A stretch of DNA of 64,000 bases from Chloroflexota bacterium (GTDB lineage: Bacteria; Chloroflexota; Dehalococcoidia; Lucifugimonadales; Lucifugimonadaceae). Where the stretch lies: positions 1 through 64,000 of the forward strand of contig JADFLG010000003.1 of assembly GCA_022564545.1 (NCBI GenBank), read 5' to 3'. The position numbers were made by a program, and so were the translations under genes. The notes under the pieces are model-generated. The model was not told where the DNA came from and searched no databases. It worked only from the letters and a program-made list of their open reading frames with translations. Below, in pieces: positions 1-9,439 of this stretch (its first letter is position 1; the number at the start of each line of letters is the position of its first letter).

Positions 1-47
1 CGAACCTGGCAACAGAAAACCACCTGGCTTCGCGCCCGCCACCCAAC

Positions 48-74
48 AAAAAAACCCTTCTCTAACGAGAAGGG
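48..74 (-). terminator. Rho-independent terminator after rpmB
   Basis: An 8-bp perfect stem (CCCTTCTC / GAGAAGGG, 4-nt loop) at 55-74 is followed on the minus strand by a run of seven T (48-54). It lies about 60 bp beyond the rpmB stop and is in the right orientation to end that transcript. Confidence 0.85.
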
Positions 75-132
75 CCATTTCACTTAGTAGCAGATTTTTG
101 CCTGAACAGCGTTTACAACACCCTGCCGCCCC

Positions 133-357
133 CTACACCGAATGCAGCGAAATGCCCTTCTTGTCGAGCGTGCGCATCTCTCGGGCCGTCAGCTTCACCC
201 GGTAGCGCTGACCGTCGATCACGACCCACTTGTTCTGCAGGTTCGGCTTGAAAATCTTGCGGGTTGCATTCAGCGCGTGCGACCGGTTGTGACCGAACAA
301 CGGCTTGGGTCGGGGTCCGAGACCCAGTTTCGCCCTGATCTGGTCGGAGCTTGGCAT
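133..357 (-). CDS. rpmB: 50S ribosomal protein L28
   Basis: Structural protein of the large ribosomal subunit, 74 residues, usual length for L28. The L28 core is recognisable: 'FGHNRSHALNATRKIFKPNL' (residues ~21-40) followed by 'RVKLTAREMRTL'. The zinc-binding cysteines of some L28 forms are absent, so this is the Cys-free type. It is divergent from fakA and followed by its own terminator. The rpmB - fakA(yloV) - degV - recG neighbourhood is common in Gram-positive and related bacteria, which supports the call. Confidence 0.93.
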   Translation of the reverse strand: MPSSDQIRAKLGLGPRPKPLFGHNRSHALNATRKIFKPNLQNKWVVIDGQRYRVKLTAREMRTLDKKGISLHSV

Positions 358-572
358 AACGGTTAAACTCTCGAAATAAGTTCCTGGTGTGGGGGATATC
401 TCTGCCGAACGGTCGAATCACGAACACAGTTCAGTACCGCTCGTTTGAGACCCTAACGATATACGTTAACATGCATATGGAACTGGAACAACAGAACCTT
501 GCCCGGTGAAATGCGAGTCTGGTTGGTCAATCTGAGCTGCAATTGCTCCGAGATCGCAAAGGAGTAGACCTG

Positions 573-2255
573 GTGCAAAACTCTATGGTCGAGAGCGACA
601 GGACCGGTTCGAAGGTGCTCGTCGAGATGATCCGCGCCACCGCCAGTGCGGTCGAGGCCAACCGGGACACCATTAACGCCCTGAATGTGTTTCCAGTTCC
701 GGACGGTGATACTGGCACCAACATGATGCTCACCCTGCGGTCCGTGGTGGACGATATTGGTGACGACTCGTCAGGAACGATCGGCGATATCGCAAAGAAA
801 ATGGCACGCGCGGCGTTGCTGGGTGCACGCGGAAACTCGGGACTCATCCTCGCCCAATTCTTCAAAGGGCTCTCGGAATCGCTCGGAACATCCGACGGCG
901 AGCCGCTCCTGAGGGGAACGAGCTTCGCCAGGTCACTGCGAATCGCCGCAACGAACTCTTACAAGGCTATCCCCAACCCGGTCGAAGGCACCATGCTGAC
1001 GGTTTACCGCGAATGTGCCGACGTAGCCGAAGCATCTGCAGCGCAAAACGGCTCATTCGAAAACGTGCTCGCGGCAGTAGCGGCAAGTTCACTCGAAACA
1101 GTGCGTCGCACACCCCAGTTGCTGCCTGTGCTTGCGGAAGCGGAAGTGGTCGACTCCGGCGGGTTTGGATTTGCAGTGATGCTCGACGGTGCCCTGCGGT
1201 CGCTGCATGGCAATGAACCGGCTGGGCGGGTGGTCGAAGTCCCCATGCCGGGCGGAACGAAATTCTCTGGCACGGTTAAGGCTGACTTCGTGGATGCGTC
1301 GGAGGAGATTGATTGGGGTTACTGCACCGTGTTTGCGATCCAGTCTGAATCCATCGATCTCGACAAACTTCGCGCCCACATGGACCAACTTGGTCGCTCA
1401 CCAATCGTCGATGGCACTGACGGAATCGCCAAGGTCCACGTGCATATGGAAGATCCCGGAAAGGCTCTCAGCGCCGGGCTCGGGTACGGACAAATCTCGA
1501 ATATCGAAATCGTCAACATGGACGAACAGACAGCTGGCTGGGCTGCCGCCCGTCGAAACAGTGCCGGTCGCAGACGCGTTCCGACGCTTGCCGCCCCCAA
1601 AATAGCGGTAGTGGCGGTTGCCGCTGGAGATGGTCTGACCGATCTGATCATCAGCGCCGGTCTCGGGGCGACATCGGTTGTGGAAGGCGGCGACACGATG
1701 AACCCATCTGTGGCCGACCTGCTGGCAGCGGTCAATGCGGCGCCCTCGAACAAGGTGATCTTGTTGCCGAACAATAAGAACGTTGTTGCAGCTGCACAGC
1801 AGGTACCTGACCTGACCGGTAAGGATGTGCGAGTCGTTCCAACCCGCTCAGTTCAAACAGGGGTAGCAGCCCTCCTGGCGTTCAGCATGGATCTTTCTCT
1901 GGACGAGAACGCAGAAGCGATGAACGACGTCGCCGGTGAAGTTGGTGAAGGCCGTGTTTGCCGGGCATCCAGGGACGTCACTATTTACGGCCGCGAGATC
2001 AAAGCAGGGATGGCGTTCGCAACCTTTGATGACGTGATAGTGACGGTGGGTCGTGATCCGCTGTTCGTGCTTGTCAAACTAATCGAGGAATGCTCGGACG
2101 GCGCGGAAATTGTCACCGTATACACAGGGGAATCTCTCAGTCCAGAGCAGGTTAAGACGACTACCGAAACCCTCGAAGACAAGTTCGCTGACATCGAGAT
2201 CGAGGTCGTACACGGCGGACAGCCGCACTACGACTACCTGATTGCAGTAGAGTAG
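573..2255 (+). CDS. fakA: DAK phosphatase-fold protein, fatty acid kinase subunit FakA-like (YloV family)
   Basis: Predicted ATP-binding subunit of fatty acid kinase, which phosphorylates fatty acids presented by a DegV/FakB carrier in the cytosol. The N-terminal DhaL-type domain is clear (residues ~10-190), with 'NVFPVPDGDTGTNM' and 'GARGNSGLILAQF' making the nucleotide/Mg site; the C-terminal half matches the YloV/FakA extension. I choose the GTG at 573 (560 aa) because AAAGGAG lies 8 nt upstream; the longer TTG reading from 543 lacks such a site. degV follows after 87 bp and recG overlaps degV, suggesting one transcript. Family assignment is firm; the exact fatty-acid role is inferred from the FakA+DegV pairing. 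Confidence 0.88.
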   Translation: MQNSMVESDRTGSKVLVEMIRATASAVEANRDTINALNVFPVPDGDTGTNMMLTLRSVVDDIGDDSSGTIGDIAKKMARAALLGARGNSGLILAQFFKGLSESLGTSDGEPLLRGTSFARSLRIAATNSYKAIPNPVEGTMLTVYRECADVAEASAAQNGSFENVLAAVAASSLETVRRTPQLLPVLAEAEVVDSGGFGFAVMLDGALRSLHGNEPAGRVVEVPMPGGTKFSGTVKADFVDASEEIDWGYCTVFAIQSESIDLDKLRAHMDQLGRSPIVDGTDGIAKVHVHMEDPGKALSAGLGYGQISNIEIVNMDEQTAGWAAARRNSAGRRRVPTLAAPKIAVVAVAAGDGLTDLIISAGLGATSVVEGGDTMNPSVADLLAAVNAAPSNKVILLPNNKNVVAAAQQVPDLTGKDVRVVPTRSVQTGVAALLAFSMDLSLDENAEAMNDVAGEVGEGRVCRASRDVTIYGREIKAGMAFATFDDVIVTVGRDPLFVLVKLIEECSDGAEIVTVYTGESLSPEQVKTTTETLEDKFADIEIEVVHGGQPHYDYLIAVE

Positions 2256-2342
2256 CCTGAACCTCGTTATCGGTCGTATTCAGCTTTCAATCGCGAATAT
2301 GTGGCAGCTATCGGCCAACCTGTGTAGTCCCGGAGCGTAAGA

Positions 2343-3191
2343 ATGAGCATCGCAGTAGTTACCGACAGCACTTCCGACCTGCCCGCAGATCTCGTTGAAA
2401 AGCACGGTATTTCGGTAATACCGCTGAATGTGCACATCGAAGATGAAACGTTCCTCGACGGTGTGACGATCTCGTCCGACGAGATGTACAGGCGTCTGCC
2501 TGATGCAAAAGTGATCCCGACAACTTCGGCGCCGTCGGTCGGGGCATTTGTTGAACTCTACGAGAAGCTCGCGAAGACGCACGATGAAATCATTTCAGTG
2601 CATATCTCGTCGAAGCTGAGCCTGACACATAACTCTGCTGTGAACGCGGTCGCCGAAATGAGTTCGACCACTACCCCGATCGCAGTCGTTGACACTCAGC
2701 AGGCTTCGATGGCCCTTGGCTGGACGGCGGTCCGTGTCGCTGAAGCAATATCCGACGGGGCGTCGCTGGACGATTCGGTCGCCCTTGCAAAGAAGCTGAG
2801 TGAACGGGCAGTTTTCATCGGGATGGTCGACACGCTCAAATACCTTGTTCGCGGTGGGCGAATAGGGAAGGCGCAGGGCTTCGTGGGCTCGCTGCTCCGG
2901 GTGAAGCCCATCCTCACGATCCGGGAAGGTGAAGCGCACCCCCTGGAGCGGGCACGAAATCGCAGCAAGGGAATCGCCAGGATCAAGTCGCTGGTGGCAG
3001 AGTACGCTCCGCTCGAAAAGCTGGCCGTGCTGTATACGACCGATGAGGACGATGCCCGTGAAATCGCAAACGATATCGCTGAGTTCGATCCGGACGGCAG
3101 CCCGGCCGTCGCGCAACTCGGTCCCGTCGTCGGCAATTATCTCGGCCCCGGCATGCTCGGGCTTGGGCTAATCAGGGCTGAACCGAGCTGA
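2343..3191 (+). CDS. DegV family fatty-acid-binding protein (FakB-like)
   Basis: 282-residue DegV protein, the fold that binds one fatty acid and delivers it to FakA for phosphorylation. Hallmarks are the N-terminal 'VTDSTSDLP' (residues ~6-14), 'TSAPSVGAF', 'ISSKLSLTHNSA' and 'GMVDTLKYLVRGGRIGK' near residue 165. GGAG sits 7 nt before the ATG. It lies directly downstream of the FakA-like gene, and its TGA overlaps the recG ATG by one base, so the two are probably translationally coupled. Which fatty acid it prefers cannot be read from the sequence. Confidence 0.9.
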   Translation: MSIAVVTDSTSDLPADLVEKHGISVIPLNVHIEDETFLDGVTISSDEMYRRLPDAKVIPTTSAPSVGAFVELYEKLAKTHDEIISVHISSKLSLTHNSAVNAVAEMSSTTTPIAVVDTQQASMALGWTAVRVAEAISDGASLDDSVALAKKLSERAVFIGMVDTLKYLVRGGRIGKAQGFVGSLLRVKPILTIREGEAHPLERARNRSKGIARIKSLVAEYAPLEKLAVLYTTDEDDAREIANDIAEFDPDGSPAVAQLGPVVGNYLGPGMLGLGLIRAEPS

Positions 3192-5776
3192 TGAACGGGC
3201 GCGGAAGTGATTCAGGGCGAAGTTCACCAGAGCCGGCGCCAAATCTGGGGACGGACCGGGCAAAAAATTCGCTCCGCAATATCCTCGAATTAGAGCGAAA
3301 ACTGGAATTCGCCGACCGCGCGGTAATGGGGGGTCTCGACCGGTTCATCGAACAGGCATCAAGTTCACTACCGTGGATCCGAGACATAGAACCTCTCCAC
3401 GGCACAAGCTATGCGGCATTGCAACCGGGGCAGCGGCACAGGTGGGCTTCGGCCGTCATGGGCAAGATAAGTGAAGCGCCGGTCCCGGCGGCACAAAGCG
3501 TGTCCTCGAGGCAGGGCCCAAATCTCACTCCGGCTCCGGCAAGGCCCAGTAAATCCAGGCCGACCTCGCGCAAAAAAACCCAACGCTCAACGCCGCGCAC
3601 CAGGTACGGCCTCGACACCCCGCTTGCCGAACTAAAATTCATCCACAAAGCGACGCGCGGAAAACTCTCACGGCTCGATGTCAAGAACCTCAGGGACATG
3701 CTGTGGCTATTCCCAAACCGGCACGTCGATTACTCGAAAGTCACCAGGATCGGCGAGGTCGAATACGGGGCGTCAACGACCGTTTCAGGTCGTGTAGTCC
3801 GCACTGAAAAAGTCAGGATAGGACCGCCCCCCGGCGCCGCGAAAATTCTTATCAACGACGGCACCGGGCTGCTCGAAGCGACGTTCTTCAGGCAGGCGTA
3901 CCTGGCAGACCGGTTCAAGCGCGGCAGCCTGGTTGCGTTCAGCGGCGAGATTGGCGCGTTTCAGAATCGGGCGCAGATGCAGAACCCCGAATACGATGAA
4001 CTGCCCGATTCGCCTGCACCAGGGCTTGGGTCTTCGGACGACGAGTTGCAGTTGACCCACGCGGGAAATATGCTCCCGGTCTATCCGTCGACCGACGGCC
4101 TGGTGCAACGGTCGATCAGAACCGCCACACGCAAGTCGCTGGACACGGGACTGCCGTTGATCGTCGAGTACCTGCATGACGACCTGAAGCAGCGGCATTC
4201 ATTCCCTGGATTGCGCCCGGCCGTCGAGTCGATGCACTACCCCGATTCGCCCGAAGAACAGCGTCAGGCACGCCGGCGGCTGGCATTCGATGAACTGTTC
4301 ATGTACCAGCTCGCCGCGCTCAAAAAGAAGTCGGAGTGGCGCAACAGGCGAGACGGAATCGTGATTGCCAGAGAAACCGTAGAAAACGGGAGGACCGTGG
4401 TTGAGTCGTTCCTTGACTCACTCGATTTCGAACTCACCACCGATCAACAGGAGTCCCTGGACGTTTTTCTTGGGGACATGGCGAGCGGCGTGCCGATGGG
4501 TCGGCTCCTGCAGGGCGAAGTCGGAAGCGGCAAGACCGTCGTTGCACTGTCTGCCCTGCTGGCGGCAAACACTGCCGGATACCAGGGTGCGCTGATGGCG
4601 CCAACCGAGGTCCTGGCCGAACAGCATTTCTTAAGTATTTCGAACCAGTTGCACGCTGAACCCCTCCCGGGTGAACCACGCGACGCCGTACGCCACGCGA
4701 GCCTGCCCGGCAAGGGAAACCGCCGAATCACGATGGTGCTGCTTATCGGCAGTTTGCAGCGGTCGATCAAATCGAGAATTCAGCAAATGATCGCCGATGG
4801 AGAAGCCGATCTCATCATCGGCACGCACGCCCTGCTGCAAGAGCAGGTGTCGATTCCACGGCTTGGGCTTGCGGTGGTCGACGAACAGCACAGGTTCGGT
4901 GTTGAACAACGGGGGGCGCTCACCCAGCGCACGCCCAGGCCGCACCTGCTCGCCATGTCGGCGACCCCGATTCCACGGACCCTGGCGCTGACTGTCTACG
5001 GCGACCTGGACATCACCACGCTGAAAATCCTGCCGGTGGGCCGCAAGCCGATCACCACGACGCTGGCGAACAGTAAGGCCAGGAAAATTCAGGCCTACCA
5101 GCTGATCAAACAGCAGGTCGCTCTGGGCAGACAGGCGTTCGTTGTCTGCCCGCTGATAGAACCGTCCGAATCCATCGAAGCTGCCTCTGCAGTTCAGGAG
5201 TATGAACGTCTTTCGACCGATACATTCAAGGACCTCCGGGTCGGGTTGCTGCACGGGCGTATGAAGCTGCCCGAAAAACAGGACGTGATGGACCGTGTTC
5301 GGAGCGGGCAGATCGACGTGCTGGTCGCGACGCCGGTCATCGAAGTCGGTGTGGACATTCCCAACGCGACCGTAATGATGATCATGAGCGCCAACCGCTT
5401 CGGCCTCGCCCAGCTTCACCAGCTACGGGGGCGTGTCGGTCGTGGCGAAAGCGAGAGCTACTGCATCCTGGTGACGTCTTCTCACGGCGAAACGGCAGGC
5501 GAGAGGATCAGTGCTGTTCTGGAAAATTCCGATGGCTTCGAACTTGCAGAAGAAGACCTGCGTATACGCGGTCCCGGCGATTATCTGGGTACGCGCCAGA
5601 GCGGATGGGATGTGCTCAAAGTTGCGACTATTGACGATGTAGACCTGCTGCAGCTTGCACGCAGGGAAGCCTCAGACTTGATGGCCGATGGAACGCTCGA
5701 TTCGTTGGACGCATATCCAAAACTGGCTTCCGAGCTGGAACGAGTTACATCGGAACAGATCACAGAATTTTCCTGA
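3191..5776 (+). CDS. recG: ATP-dependent DNA helicase RecG
   Basis: Branch-migrating double-strand DNA translocase acting on stalled forks and Holliday junctions; 861 aa. Order: a variable N-terminal extension (~1-130) with a basic linker, the OB-fold wedge domain (~150-300, 'GEVEYGASTTVSGRVV'), helicase domain 1 with Walker A 'GEVGSGKT' (~residue 444) and 'VVDEQHRFGV' (~563), and helicase domain 2 ending with 'LRGRVGRGESESYC' and the RecG tail 'EDLRIRGPGDYLGTRQSG'. The N-terminal extension makes it longer than the ~690-aa enterobacterial form and resembles Chloroflexota/actinobacterial RecG. Confidence 0.95.
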   Translation: MNGRGSDSGRSSPEPAPNLGTDRAKNSLRNILELERKLEFADRAVMGGLDRFIEQASSSLPWIRDIEPLHGTSYAALQPGQRHRWASAVMGKISEAPVPAAQSVSSRQGPNLTPAPARPSKSRPTSRKKTQRSTPRTRYGLDTPLAELKFIHKATRGKLSRLDVKNLRDMLWLFPNRHVDYSKVTRIGEVEYGASTTVSGRVVRTEKVRIGPPPGAAKILINDGTGLLEATFFRQAYLADRFKRGSLVAFSGEIGAFQNRAQMQNPEYDELPDSPAPGLGSSDDELQLTHAGNMLPVYPSTDGLVQRSIRTATRKSLDTGLPLIVEYLHDDLKQRHSFPGLRPAVESMHYPDSPEEQRQARRRLAFDELFMYQLAALKKKSEWRNRRDGIVIARETVENGRTVVESFLDSLDFELTTDQQESLDVFLGDMASGVPMGRLLQGEVGSGKTVVALSALLAANTAGYQGALMAPTEVLAEQHFLSISNQLHAEPLPGEPRDAVRHASLPGKGNRRITMVLLIGSLQRSIKSRIQQMIADGEADLIIGTHALLQEQVSIPRLGLAVVDEQHRFGVEQRGALTQRTPRPHLLAMSATPIPRTLALTVYGDLDITTLKILPVGRKPITTTLANSKARKIQAYQLIKQQVALGRQAFVVCPLIEPSESIEAASAVQEYERLSTDTFKDLRVGLLHGRMKLPEKQDVMDRVRSGQIDVLVATPVIEVGVDIPNATVMMIMSANRFGLAQLHQLRGRVGRGESESYCILVTSSHGETAGERISAVLENSDGFELAEEDLRIRGPGDYLGTRQSGWDVLKVATIDDVDLLQLARREASDLMADGTLDSLDAYPKLASELERVTSEQITEFS

Positions 5777-5842
5777 ACAGCAGACATGTGCCCGGTTCTA
5801 AATCATCCGCAGAGTCGTGCGCAGAATCATTCGAACAAAGAA

Positions 5843-6604
5843 ATGAGTCCATCCAAAATCCTTGTCACTGGAATGAACGGCCTGATCGGAGGCCTTGCAG
5901 GGAGAAAATTTGCTGAGTCGCACGAAGTTACGGCGCTCGGCAGGAGCGAGGTCGAGGGATTTCCGACGACAGTCACAGACATCGGCGACGGCATCGATGG
6001 CATCCTGCCCGCACTCGATAATATCGACATCGTGGTGCACATGGCCGCCTCACGCGGGAACGTTTCTGCGGAAACCCACATCAAGGCAAATATTACCGGC
6101 GTTTACAACCTGTTCGAGGCCTGCCGGCGATCTGGCGTGAAGCGGATAGTTGCTGCCAGTAGCGGAGCGGTCGTTGCTGGGTATGAGCAAGACGAGCCGT
6201 TCAAGTCGATCGTCCACGACCCCGACTTTGTGATGCCAACACCACGACCGATGATCACGGTCGACGCACCAGTTCGACTGCGCGGCTTCTATACCGTTTC
6301 CAAAATGTTCACCGAGAACCTGGGGCAAATGTACTCGGAGCAGTACGACATGTCGGTAATCTGTATAAGGATGGGTAAGGTCGAGATCGATGACGTTCCG
6401 CTGAACGCGCGCAACGCGTCGGTCTGGTGCAGTCATCGTGACATCGTCCAGATGATCGACAGGGCAGTGCATGCTCCGGAAAATTTGAAATACGCCGTCG
6501 TGTTTGCGTGTTCGGACAACCCGACGAGGTACCGCGACATCGATCACGCGAAAAAAGTGCTGGGATTCGTGCCGCAGGACAGTGCGGCCGATCATGGCTA
6601 CTAG
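5843..6604 (+). CDS. NAD-dependent epimerase/dehydratase family protein (copy 1)
   Basis: Extended-SDR Rossmann enzyme, 253 aa from the chosen start. The nucleotide loop '[10 protein letters not shown]' follows the start directly, and the catalytic Tyr-X3-Lys is 'YTVSK' (~residue 152). The start at 5843 is chosen by alignment with the paralogue at 8650; the reading frame is open back to 5786. It shares the C-terminal pattern '(Y/F)RDI(D/S)HAKKV(L/I)G(F/Y)VPQD' with that paralogue. The substrate is probably a nucleotide sugar or uronate, but nothing in the sequence decides this. The VIT transporter gene begins 8 bp after its stop. Confidence 0.82.
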   Translation: MSPSKILVTGMNGLIGGLAGRKFAESHEVTALGRSEVEGFPTTVTDIGDGIDGILPALDNIDIVVHMAASRGNVSAETHIKANITGVYNLFEACRRSGVKRIVAASSGAVVAGYEQDEPFKSIVHDPDFVMPTPRPMITVDAPVRLRGFYTVSKMFTENLGQMYSEQYDMSVICIRMGKVEIDDVPLNARNASVWCSHRDIVQMIDRAVHAPENLKYAVVFACSDNPTRYRDIDHAKKVLGFVPQDSAADHGY

Positions 6605-6612
6605 GAGTTCCG

Positions 6613-7383
6613 ATGGGTAGGAGCCTGAGAGATCGGGAAGACCTCCACGCAATGCACACCCCCGACCGGGTGAGTGAACGGTTGGAGGAAGGGTCTGCTC
6701 AGAGCTATCTCAAAGACCTCGTGTATGGCGGAATCGACGGCACGATAACCACGTTCGCCGTAGTTTCTGGCGTCGTTGGTGCCAACCTCGATACCGGCAT
6801 TGTCGTAATACTCGGCCTCGCCAACCTGCTGGCCGATGGTTTTTCGATGGGCGTCAGCAACTTCCTGGGCACACGCGCCGAGCGGCAATTTCTGAACAAA
6901 GTGAGGATCGAGGAACAGGAGGAGATCCGACTGATCCCCGAAGGCGAACGGGAAGAAATCAGGCAGATCTACTGGCGCAAGGGCTTTGAAGGCGAGCTGC
7001 TTGAACAGGTCGTCGAGGTGATCACGTCAGACGAAAAAGTCTGGGTTGACACGATGCTGCAGGTAGAGCACGGCCTGCTGCTCAAAGGACCGGAACCAGC
7101 TCGTGCTGCATGGTTCACATTTGTTGCGTTCCTTGCCGCAGGATCAGTCCCGATATTGCCTTTCATCATCAATCTGGTCGTTGACGACGGAATACCGGCT
7201 CCATTCTTATGGAGCTCTATAGCGACCGCCGGGACGTTCGTTGCTATCGGAATTTTCAAGGCCCGAGTGGTTGGCACCAGCAGGGCCATGGCAGCAATTG
7301 AGACAGTTGCCGTCGGTGGCGCTGCGGCAGTGCTTGCGTATGGAGTCGGGTGGTTGCTCAGGGGTATTGCCGACGGCCTTTAA
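6613..7383 (+). CDS. VIT1/CCC1-family iron/manganese transporter
   Basis: Predicted inner-membrane Fe2+/Mn2+ transporter, 256 aa. The family signature is at the N-terminus: '[20 protein letters not shown]' then '[18 protein letters not shown]', forming TM1 and TM2. A charged cytosolic metal-binding insert (~95-145, '[17 protein letters not shown]') and three further membrane segments follow. The start at 6613 is preceded by AGGAG (6603-6607) and lies only 8 bp after the epimerase stop; the frame stays open upstream to 6508, but that reading would overlap the epimerase. Direction of transport is not determinable. Confidence 0.88.
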   Translation: MGRSLRDREDLHAMHTPDRVSERLEEGSAQSYLKDLVYGGIDGTITTFAVVSGVVGANLDTGIVVILGLANLLADGFSMGVSNFLGTRAERQFLNKVRIEEQEEIRLIPEGEREEIRQIYWRKGFEGELLEQVVEVITSDEKVWVDTMLQVEHGLLLKGPEPARAAWFTFVAFLAAGSVPILPFIINLVVDDGIPAPFLWSSIATAGTFVAIGIFKARVVGTSRAMAAIETVAVGGAAAVLAYGVGWLLRGIADGL

Positions 7384-7454
7384 GTCGCGCTCAAGTCGCG
7401 ATTGACTGAACCGGTCCAGCAACATAGCCTTCGACTTACTGAACAAAGCGTCCC

Positions 7455-7660
7455 CGGTGTCCGGCGAAAGGCTGCTTTGAGGCTTCGAGCCGGGTGAAAA
7501 GGGAAAGCGGTGGAAATCCGCTGCGGTAGCGCCACTGTTACCGGTTCTGGTGTGTACGAACCCGTTGGCTTCAAAAGCCGGGCCGAAACCCGGTAGCTGG
7601 AAACGAACACACCAATGGCAGATTACTGTCGACCGGAAGCCAGGAGACCTGCCAGGGACG
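7455..7660 (+). promoter_or_regulatory. Cobalamin riboswitch upstream of cobO
   Basis: The segment carries the conserved cobalamin-riboswitch core: 'GGGAAAGCGGTGGAAATCC' with 'GCTGCGGTAGCGCCACTG' (about 7501-7538), a variable arm, and the B12 box AGCCAGGAGACCTGCC at 7638-7653. It precedes the corrinoid adenosyltransferase by ~170 nt, consistent with feedback control of B12 metabolism. The expression platform is unclear: I see no strong terminator between the box and the ATG. Confidence 0.9.
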
Positions 7661-7828
7661 TTTGGGCACGATCGCTCCTCGCGCAAAAGGGGTTGCTCAA
7701 AGGCCGAATTGCGACTGTGTCGCGTTCGCCACTGGCTTCCCTGTTTCGCAAAGGACCGGGGATTTTTGTGTCCTGGTGATTTTCTGAGAATTTTCTAAGA
7801 CTAAAGGCGTGAACGCCGGAACAACACA

Positions 7829-8401
7829 ATGCCAAAGACCGCACCGACCAAATTCACTCCGCCGCCCAACCTGAAGAAGGTCCGCAAGGGGCTGGTTATC
7901 GTCAACACGGGCAATGGCAAGGGCAAAAGCACTGCCGCTTTCGGGATGATGCTGCGTGCCTGGGGCCGTGGGATGAACACCATGGCGGTGCAGTTCATCA
8001 AGAGTGAAAAATCCAGGTACGGCGAACAGATGGCGGCGGAGAAGCTCGACATCGAGATAATTTCTTCCGGCAGGGGCTTTACCTGGACGTCGAAGGACCT
8101 TTCAGAGGACGAGGCGATGGCGAAGCACGGGTGGGAGATCGCAAAGGAGAAAATCAACTCTGGCGATTACCACCTGATACTCCTCGATGAGATTACCTAT
8201 CCGGTTTCGTATGGCTGGATCGATGTCAACGAGGTGGTCGAAGTGCTCCAGAACAAACCTGAAATGCTGCACGTAGTTCTCACTGGCCGGGACGCTGAGC
8301 CAGAGCTTATTGAGGTTGCCGATCTTGTAACCGAAATGAAGGAAATCAAACACCCCTATGCCGACCAGGGAATCCCGGCACAAAAGGGAGTCGAGTTTTA
8401 A
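7829..8401 (+). CDS. cobO: Cob(I)yrinic acid a,c-diamide adenosyltransferase (CobA/CobO/BtuR family)
   Basis: Transfers the adenosyl group of ATP to Co(I) corrinoids to form adenosylcobalamin precursors. 190 aa, standard for CobO. The P-loop 'VNTGNGKGKSTAAFGMMLRA' (~residues 27-46) is diagnostic; further family motifs are 'QFIKS', 'HLILLDEITY' (Walker B-like, ~115) and 'VLTGRDAEPELIEVADLVTE' near the C-terminus. It is preceded by a cobalamin riboswitch, an independent line of evidence. No other corrinoid genes lie nearby, so it may serve corrinoid salvage. Confidence 0.95.
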   Translation: MPKTAPTKFTPPPNLKKVRKGLVIVNTGNGKGKSTAAFGMMLRAWGRGMNTMAVQFIKSEKSRYGEQMAAEKLDIEIISSGRGFTWTSKDLSEDEAMAKHGWEIAKEKINSGDYHLILLDEITYPVSYGWIDVNEVVEVLQNKPEMLHVVLTGRDAEPELIEVADLVTEMKEIKHPYADQGIPAQKGVEF

Positions 8402-8649
8402 GGTGCCGACGGGTGCCAACGGCACATTTAAGCCGATAAGGGCGAGACTTATCTGAATCGTTGAGGTTAAGTTGGGGGTCGCGTGAAATCGGCACGCCAC
8501 CTTTACTCCTACAGGGAACCACCGATTTCCCGACCGCAGCGGAGGGACCCCTGAGCAGGGGACGCACTTGCTAACACCACTTTAAGTCGCCTCTGGCGTT
8601 TGCCGCGGGTAAGGTGCCATCATCACCAAAACCATCAAGGAATTCAAGC
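8402..8649 (+). other. Intergenic region without a recognised element
   Basis: 248 bp between cobO and the second epimerase. Small potential hairpins (for example CCCCTG-AG-CAGGGG near 8551) are present, but I see no reading frame, tRNA or known riboswitch. AAGGAA at 8637-8642 is the ribosome-binding site of the next gene. Confidence 0.4.
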
Positions 8650-9420
8650 ATGGCAGATTCAAAAAAGGTCCTGGTCACGGGAATGAGCGGGCTGATCGGA
8701 GGGATCGTCGGGCGCCATCTCGCATCTCTCGGCCATGAAATACGGGCACTCAACCGCCAGCCAGTCGAGGGCTTCGACACGGTGCGGGCCGACATAACCG
8801 ACTACGACGCCATTCGACCCGCGTTCGACGGCATCGACACCGTCATTCACCTTGCCGCTTATCTCGGTAATGACGATAAGTCGCAGATCGACGTCAACAT
8901 CACCGGAACGTACAACTTGTTCGAAGCGGCCGGCGATGCCGGCGTGAAGCGCTTCGTTTTCGGGTCGTCTGGCGCAGTCCAGAGGGCGGCCGAACAGTAT
9001 GAACCGATCAAGTCGATGGTCGAGGCGAGAGTCGACGACATCCCGGACCCGCGACCGGTCGTTACTCATCTCGACCCGCCATGGCCCGACAACATGTACG
9101 GCGTTGTGAAAACGGCGGGCGAGGCGATGGCGCGCCTGTTTTCAGAGACATATGGTTCGGCGATAGTGGTCCGGATTGGGCGTGTTCGAGCCGAAGACCG
9201 GCCTGCGAACGCCAGGGAGGCGTCGGTCTACTTCAGCCACCGCGACGTTGAGCAGATGTTCGAGAAATGCGTCGCCGCCCCGGAAGACCTGAAGTGGGAC
9301 GTGTTTTACGGTGTATCCGACAACTTCACTCGATTCAGGGACATCTCGCACGCTAAAGAGGTGATCGGTTACGTGCCGCAGGACGGCATCAGGAGCTGGC
9401 CTCATGGTAATCAGGATTAA
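8650..9420 (+). CDS. NAD-dependent epimerase/dehydratase family protein (copy 2)
   Basis: Extended-SDR protein of 256 aa, paralogous to the gene at 5843. Glycine loop 'VTGMSGLIGGIVG' near the start; catalytic 'YGVVK' (~residue 155). Both copies share 'NITGTYNLFEA'-type and 'SVYFSHRDVEQM'-type segments. The ATG at 8650 has AAGGAA 7 nt upstream. The DinB-like gene starts 19 bp later and is probably cotranscribed. Substrate unknown. Confidence 0.84.
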   Translation: MADSKKVLVTGMSGLIGGIVGRHLASLGHEIRALNRQPVEGFDTVRADITDYDAIRPAFDGIDTVIHLAAYLGNDDKSQIDVNITGTYNLFEAAGDAGVKRFVFGSSGAVQRAAEQYEPIKSMVEARVDDIPDPRPVVTHLDPPWPDNMYGVVKTAGEAMARLFSETYGSAIVVRIGRVRAEDRPANAREASVYFSHRDVEQMFEKCVAAPEDLKWDVFYGVSDNFTRFRDISHAKEVIGYVPQDGIRSWPHGNQD

Positions 9421-9439
9421 GCTAGAAAAGGAGCAACAT

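Noticed and set aside
8402-8649. Possible structured RNA between cobO and the second epimerase
   Set aside because: Small hairpins only; no conserved core of a known RNA and no terminator.
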